DNA of 64,000 nucleotides. It comes from Cyanobacteria bacterium FACHB-63. Its GTDB lineage: Bacteria > Cyanobacteriota > Cyanobacteriia > Leptolyngbyales > Leptolyngbyaceae. The translations under genes were made by a program, and so were the position numbers. The notes under the pieces were generated by a model. That model was given only the letters and a program-made list of their open reading frames with translations. It was not told where the DNA came from and ran no database searches. Shown one piece after another: positions 17,261 through 27,096 of this stretch; positions within the stretch are counted from its first letter, which is position 1; every line of letters begins with the position of its first letter. The stretch is from NCBI GenBank assembly GCA_014695255.1, contig JACJNX010000122.1, forward strand, positions 23,136-87,135, read 5' to 3'.

Positions 17261-17836
17261 TTAACGAGGTGTAGAAGCAGTTGTAGAAAGGAACAATGTA
17301 GACATTCCTTCAACTAGAACAACCACCATCAAGACTGCAAAAGCGTTCCAAGCAAAGGGTTGCCAGTTCTCACCATGCCTTGCTTTTTCAAGTGCAAGCA
17401 GAACAAAAGCAGCTCCCAGAATGAATGCGCTAATTCGTAAGAATCCGAAAATTAGAGTGATCATACTGGAGTCAATGTAACTTCCAAAGATCTGATTTGT
17501 ATATTGTTCGGCAGTGTCAAAAATTGCGGCATCAGCAGGCGCTGCGATCGTTGCAAACAAACTTGTGCCCAACCATATTCCAATCCAGGTTCTATCAAGG
17601 CGCTGATGCAAGATGGCAGTGGTTAGACGCAAACAGAGCAGTCCAAACGTGATGTAGGCAATCAGGATGAAAAGCGCGATCATAATTTCTGAAAGATTGA
17701 GAACATTCCCAACCGATAAAGCGATCAAAGCAGTCAAGACAACGATGACCCAAGGTTGCGTGATGAACTTGAACGAAGTCTGAATCGAAATAGACTGCGC
17801 TTGGACATATCGTTTCTGCAAGGCATTGTGTGACAT
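17261..17836 (-). CDS. polytopic membrane protein, possible VirB2-like/pilin-region protein
   Basis: This is a protein of about 191 residues; AGGAGG lies directly upstream of tandem ATGs (17839 and 17836). It has four or five hydrophobic segments: VIVVLTALIALSVGNVL, IMIALFILIAYITFGLL, a segment ending IAAPADAAIFD that could be cleaved like a signal peptide, ITLIFGFLRISAFILGAAFVLLAL and FAVLMVVVLVEGMSTLFL. The part after ADA has the size and two-helix pattern of a VirB2/TrbC-type pilin. It is the first gene of the transfer operon, where VirB2 often lies. The pilin assignment is inference. Confidence 0.5.
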   Translation of the reverse strand: MSHNALQKRYVQAQSISIQTSFKFITQPWVIVVLTALIALSVGNVLNLSEIMIALFILIAYITFGLLCLRLTTAILHQRLDRTWIGIWLGTSLFATIAAPADAAIFDTAEQYTNQIFGSYIDSSMITLIFGFLRISAFILGAAFVLLALEKARHGENWQPFAWNAFAVLMVVVLVEGMSTLFLSTTASTPR

Positions 17837-18532
17837 CATTCCTCCTTGGAAACAGAGCGCGGACAATGGATTCAATTGTTGAACGTCAGTCCCTATCAGG
17901 ACTGAACGAATGTAAGCAAATTTTCTGTAAGCAGATAGCTAACGTGCAAAGCTTTATGCTCGGTCAGTTCTGAGAAGCTCAAATTAGATAGTCAAATTTC
18001 GGGCTTGAAGTGCGATCGCAAATCCAAGTGAGCGAGGTCAAAGGAACCAAGCGATCGCTACTAGAGGCAATATAGGCTACACCAATCGAACTTATTTGGA
18101 AAAGTTGGTGCATGAGAAACAAAACAAGCGTACTTAATGGCAGATGCTTTTTATCTTTGTACTAAAATCTAAACGATTTCTCAAGCATTTAAACACTTTC
18201 TTTAGATTTACCGGAGGTGCGTCACTACGATTACAGTCGGAAAGTTAAGGAGAGTGCCTAGAATTTAAGCGATTTTCCTGGTCTTAAGCAGTGTTCCCTA
18301 AGTTCTGAATGAAGTTCTCTAAGCGTTAGAACTCCGCCCGCAATGCGCTGTGTGATCCCCTTGACATAAGAATTCCTACGCTTAGCGAGATCGAGATGTC
18401 TGCCCTGTTTTATTGCAAAGGGACTTATGCGATCACGATGAAAGCTCGGATATTTTCGACGTGGCTGAGTTTGACTCAATCAATTCACGGTTGATGCTCT
18501 CCGTCTGTACTCGAACAGATTGAAGGGGAATG
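17837..18532. promoter_or_regulatory. upstream region of the transfer operon, with an inverted repeat
   Basis: There are nearly 700 nt without a convincing gene. An inverted repeat, TCAGTCC (17886-17892) and GGACTGA (17899-17905) around a 6-nt loop, lies about 50 nt upstream of the first transfer gene and could be an operator or leader hairpin. A 73-codon minus-strand frame at 18258-18479 has only a TTG start and no recognised motif; I do not call it a gene. Nothing else stands out apart from HIP1-like GCGATCGC copies. Confidence 0.35.
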
Positions 18533-19483
18533 TCAAGCGATCTGCCAGTGATCACGATGCCATTGCAAGGATTCGATTCTAGGTTGATACTCCGGTTGCG
18601 TGGGCATCAGGATTGGCTCTTCGTGAAAGTCTTGCATTGACTTTGTGTGTATCGGAGACTCTTCGTAGAATCGATCTCTCGGCACAATGATTTTGTAGTC
18701 GTTACCAATGCCAAACCAGCCGCGATCGAATGCCCAGTGATGGTTCTTACACAGCGAGATGCCATTGTCAAAGCGATCGTCGCGGAACTCAGAAAACGGT
18801 TTAATGTGTGCGCCATCGACGATATTCTGGCTATCTTGACTAATGATTTTTAATCGACAGAACGCGCAACGCTGTTCGTACAAGGAGACAACTACTCTTC
18901 TGAATGCAGCATTTCTGACAAAAATCTTTTCCTCATCCTTTAAGTCTTCGACCTGATAGGTTGCACCGCCCTGTTCATGAAGCTTGTTCTGAATCTCTTG
19001 GAATTCATCGACTTGATAAAGCTTCTGGACTTGTAGCACCTGAGTTGGAAACCAAGCCTGAATCAAGATCTGAGTCAGATGAATCCGCGAGGCAGGCTGT
19101 TGTAGTAGCTCAAATAACTCATTGTCTACATAGGCATATTGAGTTGAATTTCTGAGAGCCTGTAGGCTGGGCTTAATGGATGCGATGTTGCCTTCGTATC
19201 CAGCGTGGAGAGCTAGGTGCCAAAACTTATCGCCCCTAAGATGAAAGAACGGTAATGCAATGTTGGATTGATGATTTGTTGTCACTAAATTCGACCAATA
19301 TTTGAGAAAAGTCGCGATCAGTTCGGGAGATAGTTCAATTTGGTTGTGCTTGATCTTCTGCTGTTCAATGAGTTCGATCACCGAGAGGAGCAATATCGGC
19401 TTATGTGGTGCAGGAACACCATGATTTCTGTTGACATTGAGCGTTGCGAACTTTCTCGAATAGTAGTTTTGGTCTTTGTCCAT
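18533..19483 (-). CDS. HNH restriction-type endonuclease (COG3440-like)
   Basis: This is a 316-residue protein. The N-terminal domain (residues about 20-150: HKPILLLSVIEL, LPFFHLRGDKFWHL) is the type found in predicted HNH restriction enzymes of the COG3440 group. The C-terminal HNH domain has CAFCRLK, then VDGAHIKPFSEF and the finger/metal region NGISLCKNHHWAFDRGWFGI. All expected Cys and His residues are visible. No methyltransferase lies next to it, so a modification-dependent or standalone defence nuclease is the likeliest role. It is encoded upstream of the transfer operon on the same strand. Confidence 0.75.
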   Translation of the reverse strand: MDKDQNYYSRKFATLNVNRNHGVPAPHKPILLLSVIELIEQQKIKHNQIELSPELIATFLKYWSNLVTTNHQSNIALPFFHLRGDKFWHLALHAGYEGNIASIKPSLQALRNSTQYAYVDNELFELLQQPASRIHLTQILIQAWFPTQVLQVQKLYQVDEFQEIQNKLHEQGGATYQVEDLKDEEKIFVRNAAFRRVVVSLYEQRCAFCRLKIISQDSQNIVDGAHIKPFSEFRDDRFDNGISLCKNHHWAFDRGWFGIGNDYKIIVPRDRFYEESPIHTKSMQDFHEEPILMPTQPEYQPRIESLQWHRDHWQIA

Positions 19484-19561
19484 GCGATCCTAACCCTAGA
19501 ACGTTCTTGAAGCGATACGAGGCTTGATAATGACGCTTTTGATGTCTACGGAGGAGTGTAC

Positions 19562-20053
19562 TTAGTCCCACCACATTGCAAGCACAGGGGCACAAGATTG
19601 ACGGGTCTTCCAGCGATCGATGTGACGCTCCATTTTTTCCGGCTCTATCACTTCCTTGAGCAACGTCATGCGTCCCAGAATTTCAGCGAGTTGAGCGCGA
19701 TCGTAAACTTGACAGTCATCCGCTTGCCATTGCTTGGCGAATCCGAGTAATGCAGGAACAAACTCATCATCTGCGCTCTGGATATATAGCACATCGTTTT
19801 TGTGTAGCCGTTCATCCTGAGCATAGACCAGCATCTCTAACAGTCGAGTAATGGGTGCTTCACGAGTGTCCTGATAGAACTCTATGTCAAAAGTTAGCCA
19901 TCCTAACCAAAACTTCTGCCAGAGTTGGGGCTGAGCATAGAGATCTTGCACAATGCGTTCTGGCTCAAACTGGTTGAATCGACGCTTTAGCAGGAGTGCA
20001 GTCCATAAGTCCTGTGCCGTTGCTGCTGCTAAAGATTTAGTCGGGTCATACAT
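19562..20053 (-). CDS. hypothetical 163-aa protein
   Basis: I do not recognise this family. It is soluble, with many Trp and aromatic residues (LWQKFWLGWLTFDIEFYQDT) and a helical look throughout; it ends CAPVLAMWWD. It starts with ATG at 20053 with no strong ribosome-binding site and ends about 80 nt upstream of the HNH nuclease start. It could be a partner or immunity-type protein of the nuclease by position, but nothing in the sequence proves this. Confidence 0.5.
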   Translation of the reverse strand: MYDPTKSLAAATAQDLWTALLLKRRFNQFEPERIVQDLYAQPQLWQKFWLGWLTFDIEFYQDTREAPITRLLEMLVYAQDERLHKNDVLYIQSADDEFVPALLGFAKQWQADDCQVYDRAQLAEILGRMTLLKEVIEPEKMERHIDRWKTRQSCAPVLAMWWD

Positions 20054-20280
20054 CTGAATTTTAGACCAAAAACAATACGGGCATTCTAGCGACCAGTATA
20101 TTGACTCGCTGATTCAGTCATTATAAATACAGAGCCATAGACTCTCCACTGAAATTCCTTATTGTTAGACGCGACTACAATGACTGGAATAGCGATTCGC
20201 GACTAAAGCCAAAAAAGTCGGTCAACTAATCTTGAAACAAGTACTGCTTCTCTAGGTATCGCAATCTGCTGGCTATCTAT

Positions 20281-23200
20281 TCATCGTTCAAGGGCTGATT
20301 CATTTTGAGATGGAAGCTCCCGTGCCTGTTGACGAAGACGATTCGCTTCCTGACTGAAGCGCTGTAGGTCTTTTCTTGTGATTAGGGGCATTTCAGAGTT
20401 TTGCGCTAGCTTCGCTCTACAAAGTGTTCGCTGATCTAACAATGATTGCCCTGCTTTTTCTACGGTCAGTTTTTGCGATTGGCAATAATATCGCAGCGTG
20501 TAATCTGCCACTTGCGATCGATACTGATAAATCGGTTGCTCATCTACTGTTGCAAATTGCCCTTTGTATTTGATGATCGTTTTTGCATCTTTAGCAAACT
20601 GATCAACCAGTGTCTGATAGTTGTTCGCGTCGATTTTCATATATGCGGTCGCACTATCTGACAACTTCACATCCGAGTTGCGAATCGCATCATCGCTCAG
20701 GGATTCTGGCGTTTTCGCTTTGAAATCTTCAGCAAGTGCCTGAATTCGATCGAGATAGGGCTGGCTTCGCCCTGTTTCTCGTGCATAGAAATACCAGCGT
20801 CTGAAATCTAGCAAGCAAGGAATAGATGAATCTGCTCCGGTTTGATCGGAGGATAAGTTTGGCTGAGACTGACTCACACTCTGCGCTACAACACCCTGTG
20901 AAACGATTTCTTTCTGTTTGTCTACTTTTTCAGCGGGAAATTGCCATCCATCCTCTCTTGCCCATGCACCGAGCGTTCCAAGAGTTACTCCTCCGCTCTC
21001 GTGAAATCGATTCCAAATATACTCACACTCTCCAGGCTTGTACTTCGTGCTTTGGGCACTCCAACGATCCCATTCCGTCAAAAGCGTTAAATCGGCACTG
21101 TGTAACGCCATTCCAACTTTGAGCCACGTTTCACGATCGTCTGCCCGTTCAGGATGCAATGCCGCCAAATAGCTCATCGCCCAATCCCGATCGCTCCACT
21201 GAGCGTGATGTTTAGAAGGTGTGTAAACAGTGGGTTCATGAGTTTGAGCAGGTTGAACGATCATTTGCTCGATCATCCAGTTTGGCGCGATCGCTATTTC
21301 TGTTCGGTCAGGCGCGTTCAACCACTGGTACTGTCCAGTTGTCGGGTGAACCGAAGGCGGCAGCACTGAGAGTAACCCTTGCCAGCGAAATTCAACCAGT
21401 TCTCCCTTCCCATCATCACCTTTGATTCCGGTTGGAAACTTTCGACTCTTAATCTGTGACCAAACTTCTTGTGGAACTTGGAAGAGATGTTGAGATCGCC
21501 CTGGTCTACCCGATGTAAACGAAACGGTTTCAGGCAACGTTAATCCGCCAGACAATTCGAGAAGTTTTGCTTGAGCCGATGCGCCATCAAGGTCGATCGC
21601 GACAATTCCACCCGACACTGTACCCAGTCGAAGCGCGTATCCTTTTGCACCTTGCGCGATCGCGTCAATCAGTTCTGTTGCCGATAGGGGTGGCTCTGTC
21701 TGCCAGCCAGCACGATACGGCGCTTTGTGGTCATCCACAGGGGTCAGTGCCCAAGTTGGCGGAATCTGATTTAATCCGTTGATGAGGCTTTGCTGGAGCA
21801 AGCTTGCATCAGCGTGAACAGTCTCAAGTATTTCTGTTGCTGTCGGTGTATCTTCAGCAAGATTTGAAACAACCTCAACTGATTCAGTGTTCCACGTTGG
21901 ATCAAGAGTTGCGGTGTCGGATTGGGCAAAGTCAACGGTGTCGAAGAGGCGACCCTGCTCCATTTCTTCGTCGTTCTGTGATGCTGATTGCTCATGATGG
22001 TTTGCAATGTTTTCAAGGGTTGTTGATTCGGTTGCGGTGATTGAGATTGCTGGCAAATTGAGGATTATAGCTGGAGGTTGTGGGCGCTCTACTTTTTGCA
22101 TTTGTGGCAAGACGATTCCCAGCATTTCTCGCGCTTTGTGTCGCTGCTCAAACGCCAGCAATCTCAAACTTTTCTCATACAGATACGTCACCACAGTTTC
22201 AATCCGCTCTGGTGAAACGGTGAGCGTCATTGCATCACCTGTAGAGACAAATTCACCATCAGCCGCTGTCATCAGTTCTTTGTTCAGGAAATACTCACCG
22301 CCCTCAGCTCTGGAGCGTGGTGTTTGAAGAACAATGCCATCCCCTTGCCGTTTGCGCTGCGCCTTCAGAATCAATCCCTTGTCTGGGGTTTTGAGTTGCC
22401 CTTTACGATCGCTCCCTTCAAACAGGAACTGAATTGCTTCCTGCGGGGATGGCATCACGACAGGTTCACTTTCTAGGACTTCCTCGATATCGAAATCATC
22501 TGGTGTCAAAACACCTTGGCAAAACTCACCCTGCTCGGTTGTGTAGTTAATCAGCTTGCCGTTAAACTTCTCCATCGCTCGCAGCACATTTCCAGTGAAA
22601 ATCTGCCGTTCCTGACGATTCTTCGTTTGGCGCTGATCAAACAGTTCATAAACAGGGGTATCAAATAGGTCTTTGGATTGCCGACTGACAAAGATGGCGT
22701 TACCACCACTCAGATTGATTTGCGACAGAGGCAGCGTTAGCTCTTTAGCAGCGTCAGCCAGAAGAAACTGCTTTTTCCAATTGGCTGGAGCCGTAGGATT
22801 GCCCGTACCATCGATTTGCCAAATTCTCGCAGATACTGCATAGAATGCACTGTTCTTTGCCGTGACAATTCGGACTGGAGTTCCCGGTGGATAGAGATCC
22901 AGCATTTGGCTGACATGAGTCAATTGTCGATCGAGCCGAGTATTGAATTTCTCGATCGCATGAGCCGCTTTTAATCGAGTGGGCGTATCTTCAGAAGCCA
23001 GTTTTTGCTCAAACTGACTTTCGTGCTGCTGGCGATACGTTTCGACGGTTTGCCGTAATGCCTGGATTTGAGCTTGAGCGCGGTTCGATGCGATCGCTTG
23101 AATGTTCTCCTGAATCGCCTCTAAATCATGCGTCTGCTGTTCGTTGAGTTCAGCTAAGTTTAATTCTCGATGCACTATGTTGATCACTTCTAATGTGGTC

Positions 23201-26200
23201 AACGGTTTTCGTAGTGTTTTGACATCAACGACTTCTAGATAGACCGGACTGGTGAATCGGCTCGGTAACTCTGCATCTGCTTCGATCACTTCCATGCGCC
23301 CGATGATTCGAGCATCGAGATCCAGAGATTGCGCTTCGAGAATCGATTCCCCGATCGACTCTTGCCGCTCGACAAATTCGGCGTATTCCCGTTCGATGCG
23401 ATCGTACAAAGCTTCTTGTTGGGCGATCGGCAATAGTGGAATCCGCCCCGTCACCTTACGAATTGCGGCTTCTGGTTCATCGCCTTCATCTAGGAATTTG
23501 AGCGGTGTTCCCAGTCGCGCATGAAGGTCTGGCTGGCTCAGCATGATTTCACTTACGACCGCATCCCCATACTCATTCATGAAGTCGGGCACATTGTTTA
23601 ATGTAATTTCGCTTGATCGTGCCGCAGTAGTATTTGCATTGAGCGATGCCATTTTCTTTGCTAACACCGCACCCGGTCGTTTCTCGGCTGGAATGTCTGC
23701 ACAAAGCAGCGTATAGCTTGGCGGTACAACCTGACCATAGCGATGAATCCGCCCCAACATCTGCATGAAGTCATCGATATTGCGTTCCGCCTGCGCGATG
23801 ATCATGTGACGTGGACGCTGATCCACAAACGTTTCCGACGCATGAAGCGAAATTCCGGTCGAACCCGCTTGGTTGAGAATCATTACATCGATATCGCCCC
23901 GATTAAAGGCGCGAACATTCTCGATCGAGGCTCTCGTGCTGCGGTCAGCGGGAGAGCGCACTTGATAATATTGTCCGCCTTCTAAGGTGTACTCGATTTG
24001 ATGTTCTCGTCCGGTGACCTCACTCACCCGATATCCAGCCGCTTGCAGTCGAGATTCTATGTAGTCGATCGGAGAAATCGGTAAGCTAGAGAAATCCGTT
24101 TCTGCAATCATCGCTAAGGTTTCTTCGTAAGCCTCGATGCCGTCAACATCCAACTCTTCATCGGTGAGCCGATAGCAAGGTTGTCCATCGCTACGGGTGG
24201 CATTGAACTGTCGATTGCCGTAAGCATCTTTGAGAATAATTTCACGCGATCGTTCCAGGTATCGCGCCAACATTGCCCCGAAATCAAGATCAAGCGCATC
24301 ACCAACCTGAATCCCTTGAGCGGCAGCATAGTTGCCAATGAACGAACCCATCGTATTGGCAACAGTAATGACAGGTTTTTCTCCTTGACCCAACAGGGAG
24401 AGCGATCGTTCAACCGTTGCCGCCGCCTTCAGTGAGAGCAACATCTGATCAATCAAGTTGTGCATAATCGAGGCAAACTCGATGCTTTTGGCTCCAGCTT
24501 CTCCGGTTGAGATATCCAGCTTCAGAGCTTTGGCTTCGCGTTTCAGTTGCTTGTTCATGTCCTTGACCGCAAGCTGCTTGATGCGATCGAATTCCATAAT
24601 CCGACTCATAATCGCTGCCACTTGTTCGGCAATGTCACGATCGACCGGAACCACATCAGCAACGAAGCTGATTCCCTCATACGATCGTTCTCGTCGGATA
24701 TACTGCCCTTCTTCGGTCAGCATCGTGGCAAGGGCTTGCTGTCCCGGAACGCCCATTTTCTGAATCAGAGAAACGAGTGTTTCCATGTGCCCCACCGCCA
24801 ATCGCATATTTGTTTTGCGATAAAGGGTCATGACTTCGGGATTCTTGGCGTATGTTGCACTGGAATAAAGAACGCCTTGAGCTTGGTCGATTAGTTCACG
24901 GGTAAAGTCAGCGCGATTCGCAACTTTACTGGGCTGATTGTTCATCGAGCCACCCGCCATGTGGCTCTCGTCGAGCAATAAGATTGAATTTGGGGCGAAT
25001 CGACGTAGCAGCGATCGTCGTTCCGGTTCTTTGTCGTTAATCGCTTGAAATTGATAATACGTGCTGAAGATCCCGTCATAGCTGCCGAGATTCCCAGATT
25101 GTGTCAGCGCTCGGATTTCCTGTTGATGAGTGTTGCCACCGGTGCGAAGTTGTCCGCCGTTTGGCAGTGGAACTCGGATATTTTCATTCGTCACAAAGGG
25201 CTTGAAGTCTCGAAAGTCGATATCTGCGAGATCTCGCATCATATCGGCATAGAGATCTGGTTTCTTGGTGACAAAGATGGGCATCTTACCGGATAGCTTG
25301 GCATAGCGGATGAGGCTTGCCACCACCCGACCTTTCCCCACTCCGGTTTGATCACCCAGAATGAAGCCAGAGCCTTGCTCGATGTTGTGAATGGCAAGCG
25401 CGATCGCATCGACTTGTTCAGCCGTGAAATAGCGGTGTAGCTCTTCGGTGTTGGAATACACTAACTTCTGAGCAACATAATCGTCGATCGATCCGACTTG
25501 TTCAGCAAGGTGTTTGAGTGCGTTCGAGGCTGCCGTTTGCATATTGACAGGCAAGAGTGTTCCAGCCCGATTGCCTGTACTGTGCGGCGTATACGGTACT
25601 TGTTTTAGCGATGATTCAGCCATAATCCGATTCTCCTGATCGAGTGTGTCAATCGGTGCTAGTCCTCGGTCGGTTGATAGGTCATGCTTTGCAGCCATAG
25701 TTCTAGAGGAGTCTGCTGAATGATTTCCAATGCTTGTGGAGAGTTGAGAGTTGGTAGGGGGAAATCCCACTCGCAGCGAATCGTCATTCGCAATCGCAGC
25801 TCTGAATTGTCGATCGTGATCGCTTGCGCCCAGTCTTGGGGTTCGTCCTCTGGATCGGGCAGATTCCAAATCTGATGATCCATGCGTCCCTCTGCGAGAT
25901 AGCGATGAATCATGCGGCAAGCTTGTTTGCGGTCTGGCTCCTGCTGAATCATCCATTCCACGCGGCGGGAGAGCAATTCGAGATAGTTGTCCCAAGTCGC
26001 GATTTCGCTCTGATTCGCGGGAACGAGAACGGTTGCCAGCACGGGGGATAAAGCTTGATCGGTGGGAGGAGTCCAAAGTTGTTGACTGTTGAAGTAAAGC
26101 GTCATAAAGCACCTCTTTGAGTGAGTGAAATGAGTCGTAAATGTTGGGAACATCTGCGGCAGGCAGGTCGCGTTCAGATTTGCCTTGCCCGTTGATCACA

Positions 26201-27054
26201 ATGAGATCGATCGGAAAGTTAGCGCCCTGTTTTCGGTAAAGATGACCGTCGATCGAGATGTGTTGAGTTACGCGGTAGTGGTTGTAGAGCGTGTAATAGA
26301 AAGCTCGACTTTCGCGGGAATGATAGCGATTCGATCTGCGGTCTTCGTCGTTTGTCAGTTTGCCACCAAGAATTAGAACCGCTTTGCCATCGGGCTTCAT
26401 GGCTTTAAGGGCGTGAAGTGCGATCGCATGATCGATCTGTGTGGTTATGTATGCACCTGTTTGAAATCGTTTGAGTTTTCCATTCTCCAGAATCGAATTG
26501 AAGGGTGGATTGAGAATAACGACATCCTGTAATTGCTCCGGTAGATACAGCGTTGCATCTTGGGTCGTGACTCGATAGCCCTGACGTTGTAGATCACTAG
26601 CGCGATCTGGATTGAGTTCATTAACAGTGGCGTTCTCAGGATTGGCGGCTAAGAGAAGTGCCCCATTTCCCGCAGTCGGCTCATAGACCGTTGTTTCTGA
26701 GTCGATGCCTGCTAGGGTTGATGCAAGAAGTGCGATCGGTAATGGTGTGCTGTAAGCTTGCTGTAATACGCTGGTCGAAGTTCGTGTTCCAAGTCTCGGT
26801 TGACGTTCATAAAGCTCCACCAGTTGGTCATAAGCTTGCAATGGTGCAGCCGCTTGTACAATGCCTTTCGCAACTCGAACTAAACTACGCTCAATACACT
26901 CCTCGATCCATTTCGCGTCAGCCGTCCCTGATAAAATCGGTTGCTGCAACACTTGTGCTGCAAATTGTCGCGCTTCGACGATCGTAGTAAATCCTTGTCC
27001 TGCTCGGAAGCGATCGTAAAATGCTCGAATTAATCTTTCTTCTGAGTCTGCCAT
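20281..27054 (-). CDS. giant polyvalent protein: N6-adenine methyltransferase, strawberry-notch helicase, prim-pol primase
   Basis: The open frame codes for about 2257 residues. Residues 120-300 are a DNA methyltransferase (SAM motif EPTAGNGAL at about 126, catalytic NPPF at 183). Residues about 300-475 are a Ser/Arg-rich linker. From about 480 follows an SF2 helicase of the strawberry-notch type: Walker A region GDQTGVGKGR, LLDESHMAGG, then QAGSTGISLHAS and IHRYGQ. Residues about 1750-1960 are a bifunctional prim-pol (AIDLDG, SGRPGRSQH, LPPSVHPTTG), followed by a PriCT-type domain (ETWLKVGMALHSAD). This matches the polyvalent proteins of phages and conjugative elements, such as P1 DarB. GGAGG precedes the ATG. 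An internal ATG at 25623 has its own AGGAG, so the helicase-primase half (1780 aa) may also be made alone. Confidence 0.85.
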   Translation of the reverse strand: MADSEERLIRAFYDRFRAGQGFTTIVEARQFAAQVLQQPILSGTADAKWIEECIERSLVRVAKGIVQAAAPLQAYDQLVELYERQPRLGTRTSTSVLQQAYSTPLPIALLASTLAGIDSETTVYEPTAGNGALLLAANPENATVNELNPDRASDLQRQGYRVTTQDATLYLPEQLQDVVILNPPFNSILENGKLKRFQTGAYITTQIDHAIALHALKAMKPDGKAVLILGGKLTNDEDRRSNRYHSRESRAFYYTLYNHYRVTQHISIDGHLYRKQGANFPIDLIVINGQGKSERDLPAADVPNIYDSFHSLKEVLYDALLQQSTTLDSSHRSSFIPRAGNRSRSRESERNRDLGQLSRIALPPRGMDDSAGARPQTSLPHDSSLSRRGTHGSSDLESARSRGRTPRLGASDHDRQFRAAIANDDSLRVGFPPTNSQLSTSIGNHSADSSRTMAAKHDLSTDRGLAPIDTLDQENRIMAESSLKQVPYTPHSTGNRAGTLLPVNMQTAASNALKHLAEQVGSIDDYVAQKLVYSNTEELHRYFTAEQVDAIALAIHNIEQGSGFILGDQTGVGKGRVVASLIRYAKLSGKMPIFVTKKPDLYADMMRDLADIDFRDFKPFVTNENIRVPLPNGGQLRTGGNTHQQEIRALTQSGNLGSYDGIFSTYYQFQAINDKEPERRSLLRRFAPNSILLLDESHMAGGSMNNQPSKVANRADFTRELIDQAQGVLYSSATYAKNPEVMTLYRKTNMRLAVGHMETLVSLIQKMGVPGQQALATMLTEEGQYIRRERSYEGISFVADVVPVDRDIAEQVAAIMSRIMEFDRIKQLAVKDMNKQLKREAKALKLDISTGEAGAKSIEFASIMHNLIDQMLLSLKAAATVERSLSLLGQGEKPVITVANTMGSFIGNYAAAQGIQVGDALDLDFGAMLARYLERSREIILKDAYGNRQFNATRSDGQPCYRLTDEELDVDGIEAYEETLAMIAETDFSSLPISPIDYIESRLQAAGYRVSEVTGREHQIEYTLEGGQYYQVRSPADRSTRASIENVRAFNRGDIDVMILNQAGSTGISLHASETFVDQRPRHMIIAQAERNIDDFMQMLGRIHRYGQVVPPSYTLLCADIPAEKRPGAVLAKKMASLNANTTAARSSEITLNNVPDFMNEYGDAVVSEIMLSQPDLHARLGTPLKFLDEGDEPEAAIRKVTGRIPLLPIAQQEALYDRIEREYAEFVERQESIGESILEAQSLDLDARIIGRMEVIEADAELPSRFTSPVYLEVVDVKTLRKPLTTLEVINIVHRELNLAELNEQQTHDLEAIQENIQAIASNRAQAQIQALRQTVETYRQQHESQFEQKLASEDTPTRLKAAHAIEKFNTRLDRQLTHVSQMLDLYPPGTPVRIVTAKNSAFYAVSARIWQIDGTGNPTAPANWKKQFLLADAAKELTLPLSQINLSGGNAIFVSRQSKDLFDTPVYELFDQRQTKNRQERQIFTGNVLRAMEKFNGKLINYTTEQGEFCQGVLTPDDFDIEEVLESEPVVMPSPQEAIQFLFEGSDRKGQLKTPDKGLILKAQRKRQGDGIVLQTPRSRAEGGEYFLNKELMTAADGEFVSTGDAMTLTVSPERIETVVTYLYEKSLRLLAFEQRHKAREMLGIVLPQMQKVERPQPPAIILNLPAISITATESTTLENIANHHEQSASQNDEEMEQGRLFDTVDFAQSDTATLDPTWNTESVEVVSNLAEDTPTATEILETVHADASLLQQSLINGLNQIPPTWALTPVDDHKAPYRAGWQTEPPLSATELIDAIAQGAKGYALRLGTVSGGIVAIDLDGASAQAKLLELSGGLTLPETVSFTSGRPGRSQHLFQVPQEVWSQIKSRKFPTGIKGDDGKGELVEFRWQGLLSVLPPSVHPTTGQYQWLNAPDRTEIAIAPNWMIEQMIVQPAQTHEPTVYTPSKHHAQWSDRDWAMSYLAALHPERADDRETWLKVGMALHSADLTLLTEWDRWSAQSTKYKPGECEYIWNRFHESGGVTLGTLGAWAREDGWQFPAEKVDKQKEIVSQGVVAQSVSQSQPNLSSDQTGADSSIPCLLDFRRWYFYARETGRSQPYLDRIQALAEDFKAKTPESLSDDAIRNSDVKLSDSATAYMKIDANNYQTLVDQFAKDAKTIIKYKGQFATVDEQPIYQYRSQVADYTLRYYCQSQKLTVEKAGQSLLDQRTLCRAKLAQNSEMPLITRKDLQRFSQEANRLRQQARELPSQNESALER
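25659..26105 (-). CDS. 148-aa protein encoded out of frame inside the linker of the giant gene
   Basis: A second frame within 20281-27054 codes for a protein with normal globular composition (residues such as NYLELLSRRVEWMIQQ, RMIHRYLAEGRMDHQIW, LRLRMTIRCEWDFPLP). Over the same bases the giant frame gives only a Ser/Arg/His-rich low-complexity linker. The ATG at 26105 has AGAGG about 6 nt upstream, and its stop lies 35 nt before the internal ATG/AGGAG of the helicase half. I infer an originally separate gene between methyltransferase and helicase genes. The function is unknown. Confidence 0.65.
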   Translation of the reverse strand: MTLYFNSQQLWTPPTDQALSPVLATVLVPANQSEIATWDNYLELLSRRVEWMIQQEPDRKQACRMIHRYLAEGRMDHQIWNLPDPEDEPQDWAQAITIDNSELRLRMTIRCEWDFPLPTLNSPQALEIIQQTPLELWLQSMTYQPTED

Positions 27055-27096
27055 CACAACCTCCAGAGATTGCGGGAGGTGAATGGTAGATGCCCC

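Noticed and set aside
18258..18479. 73-codon minus-strand frame upstream of the transfer operon
   Set aside because: It has a TTG start, no ribosome-binding site, is very basic and without motif; not enough for a gene call.
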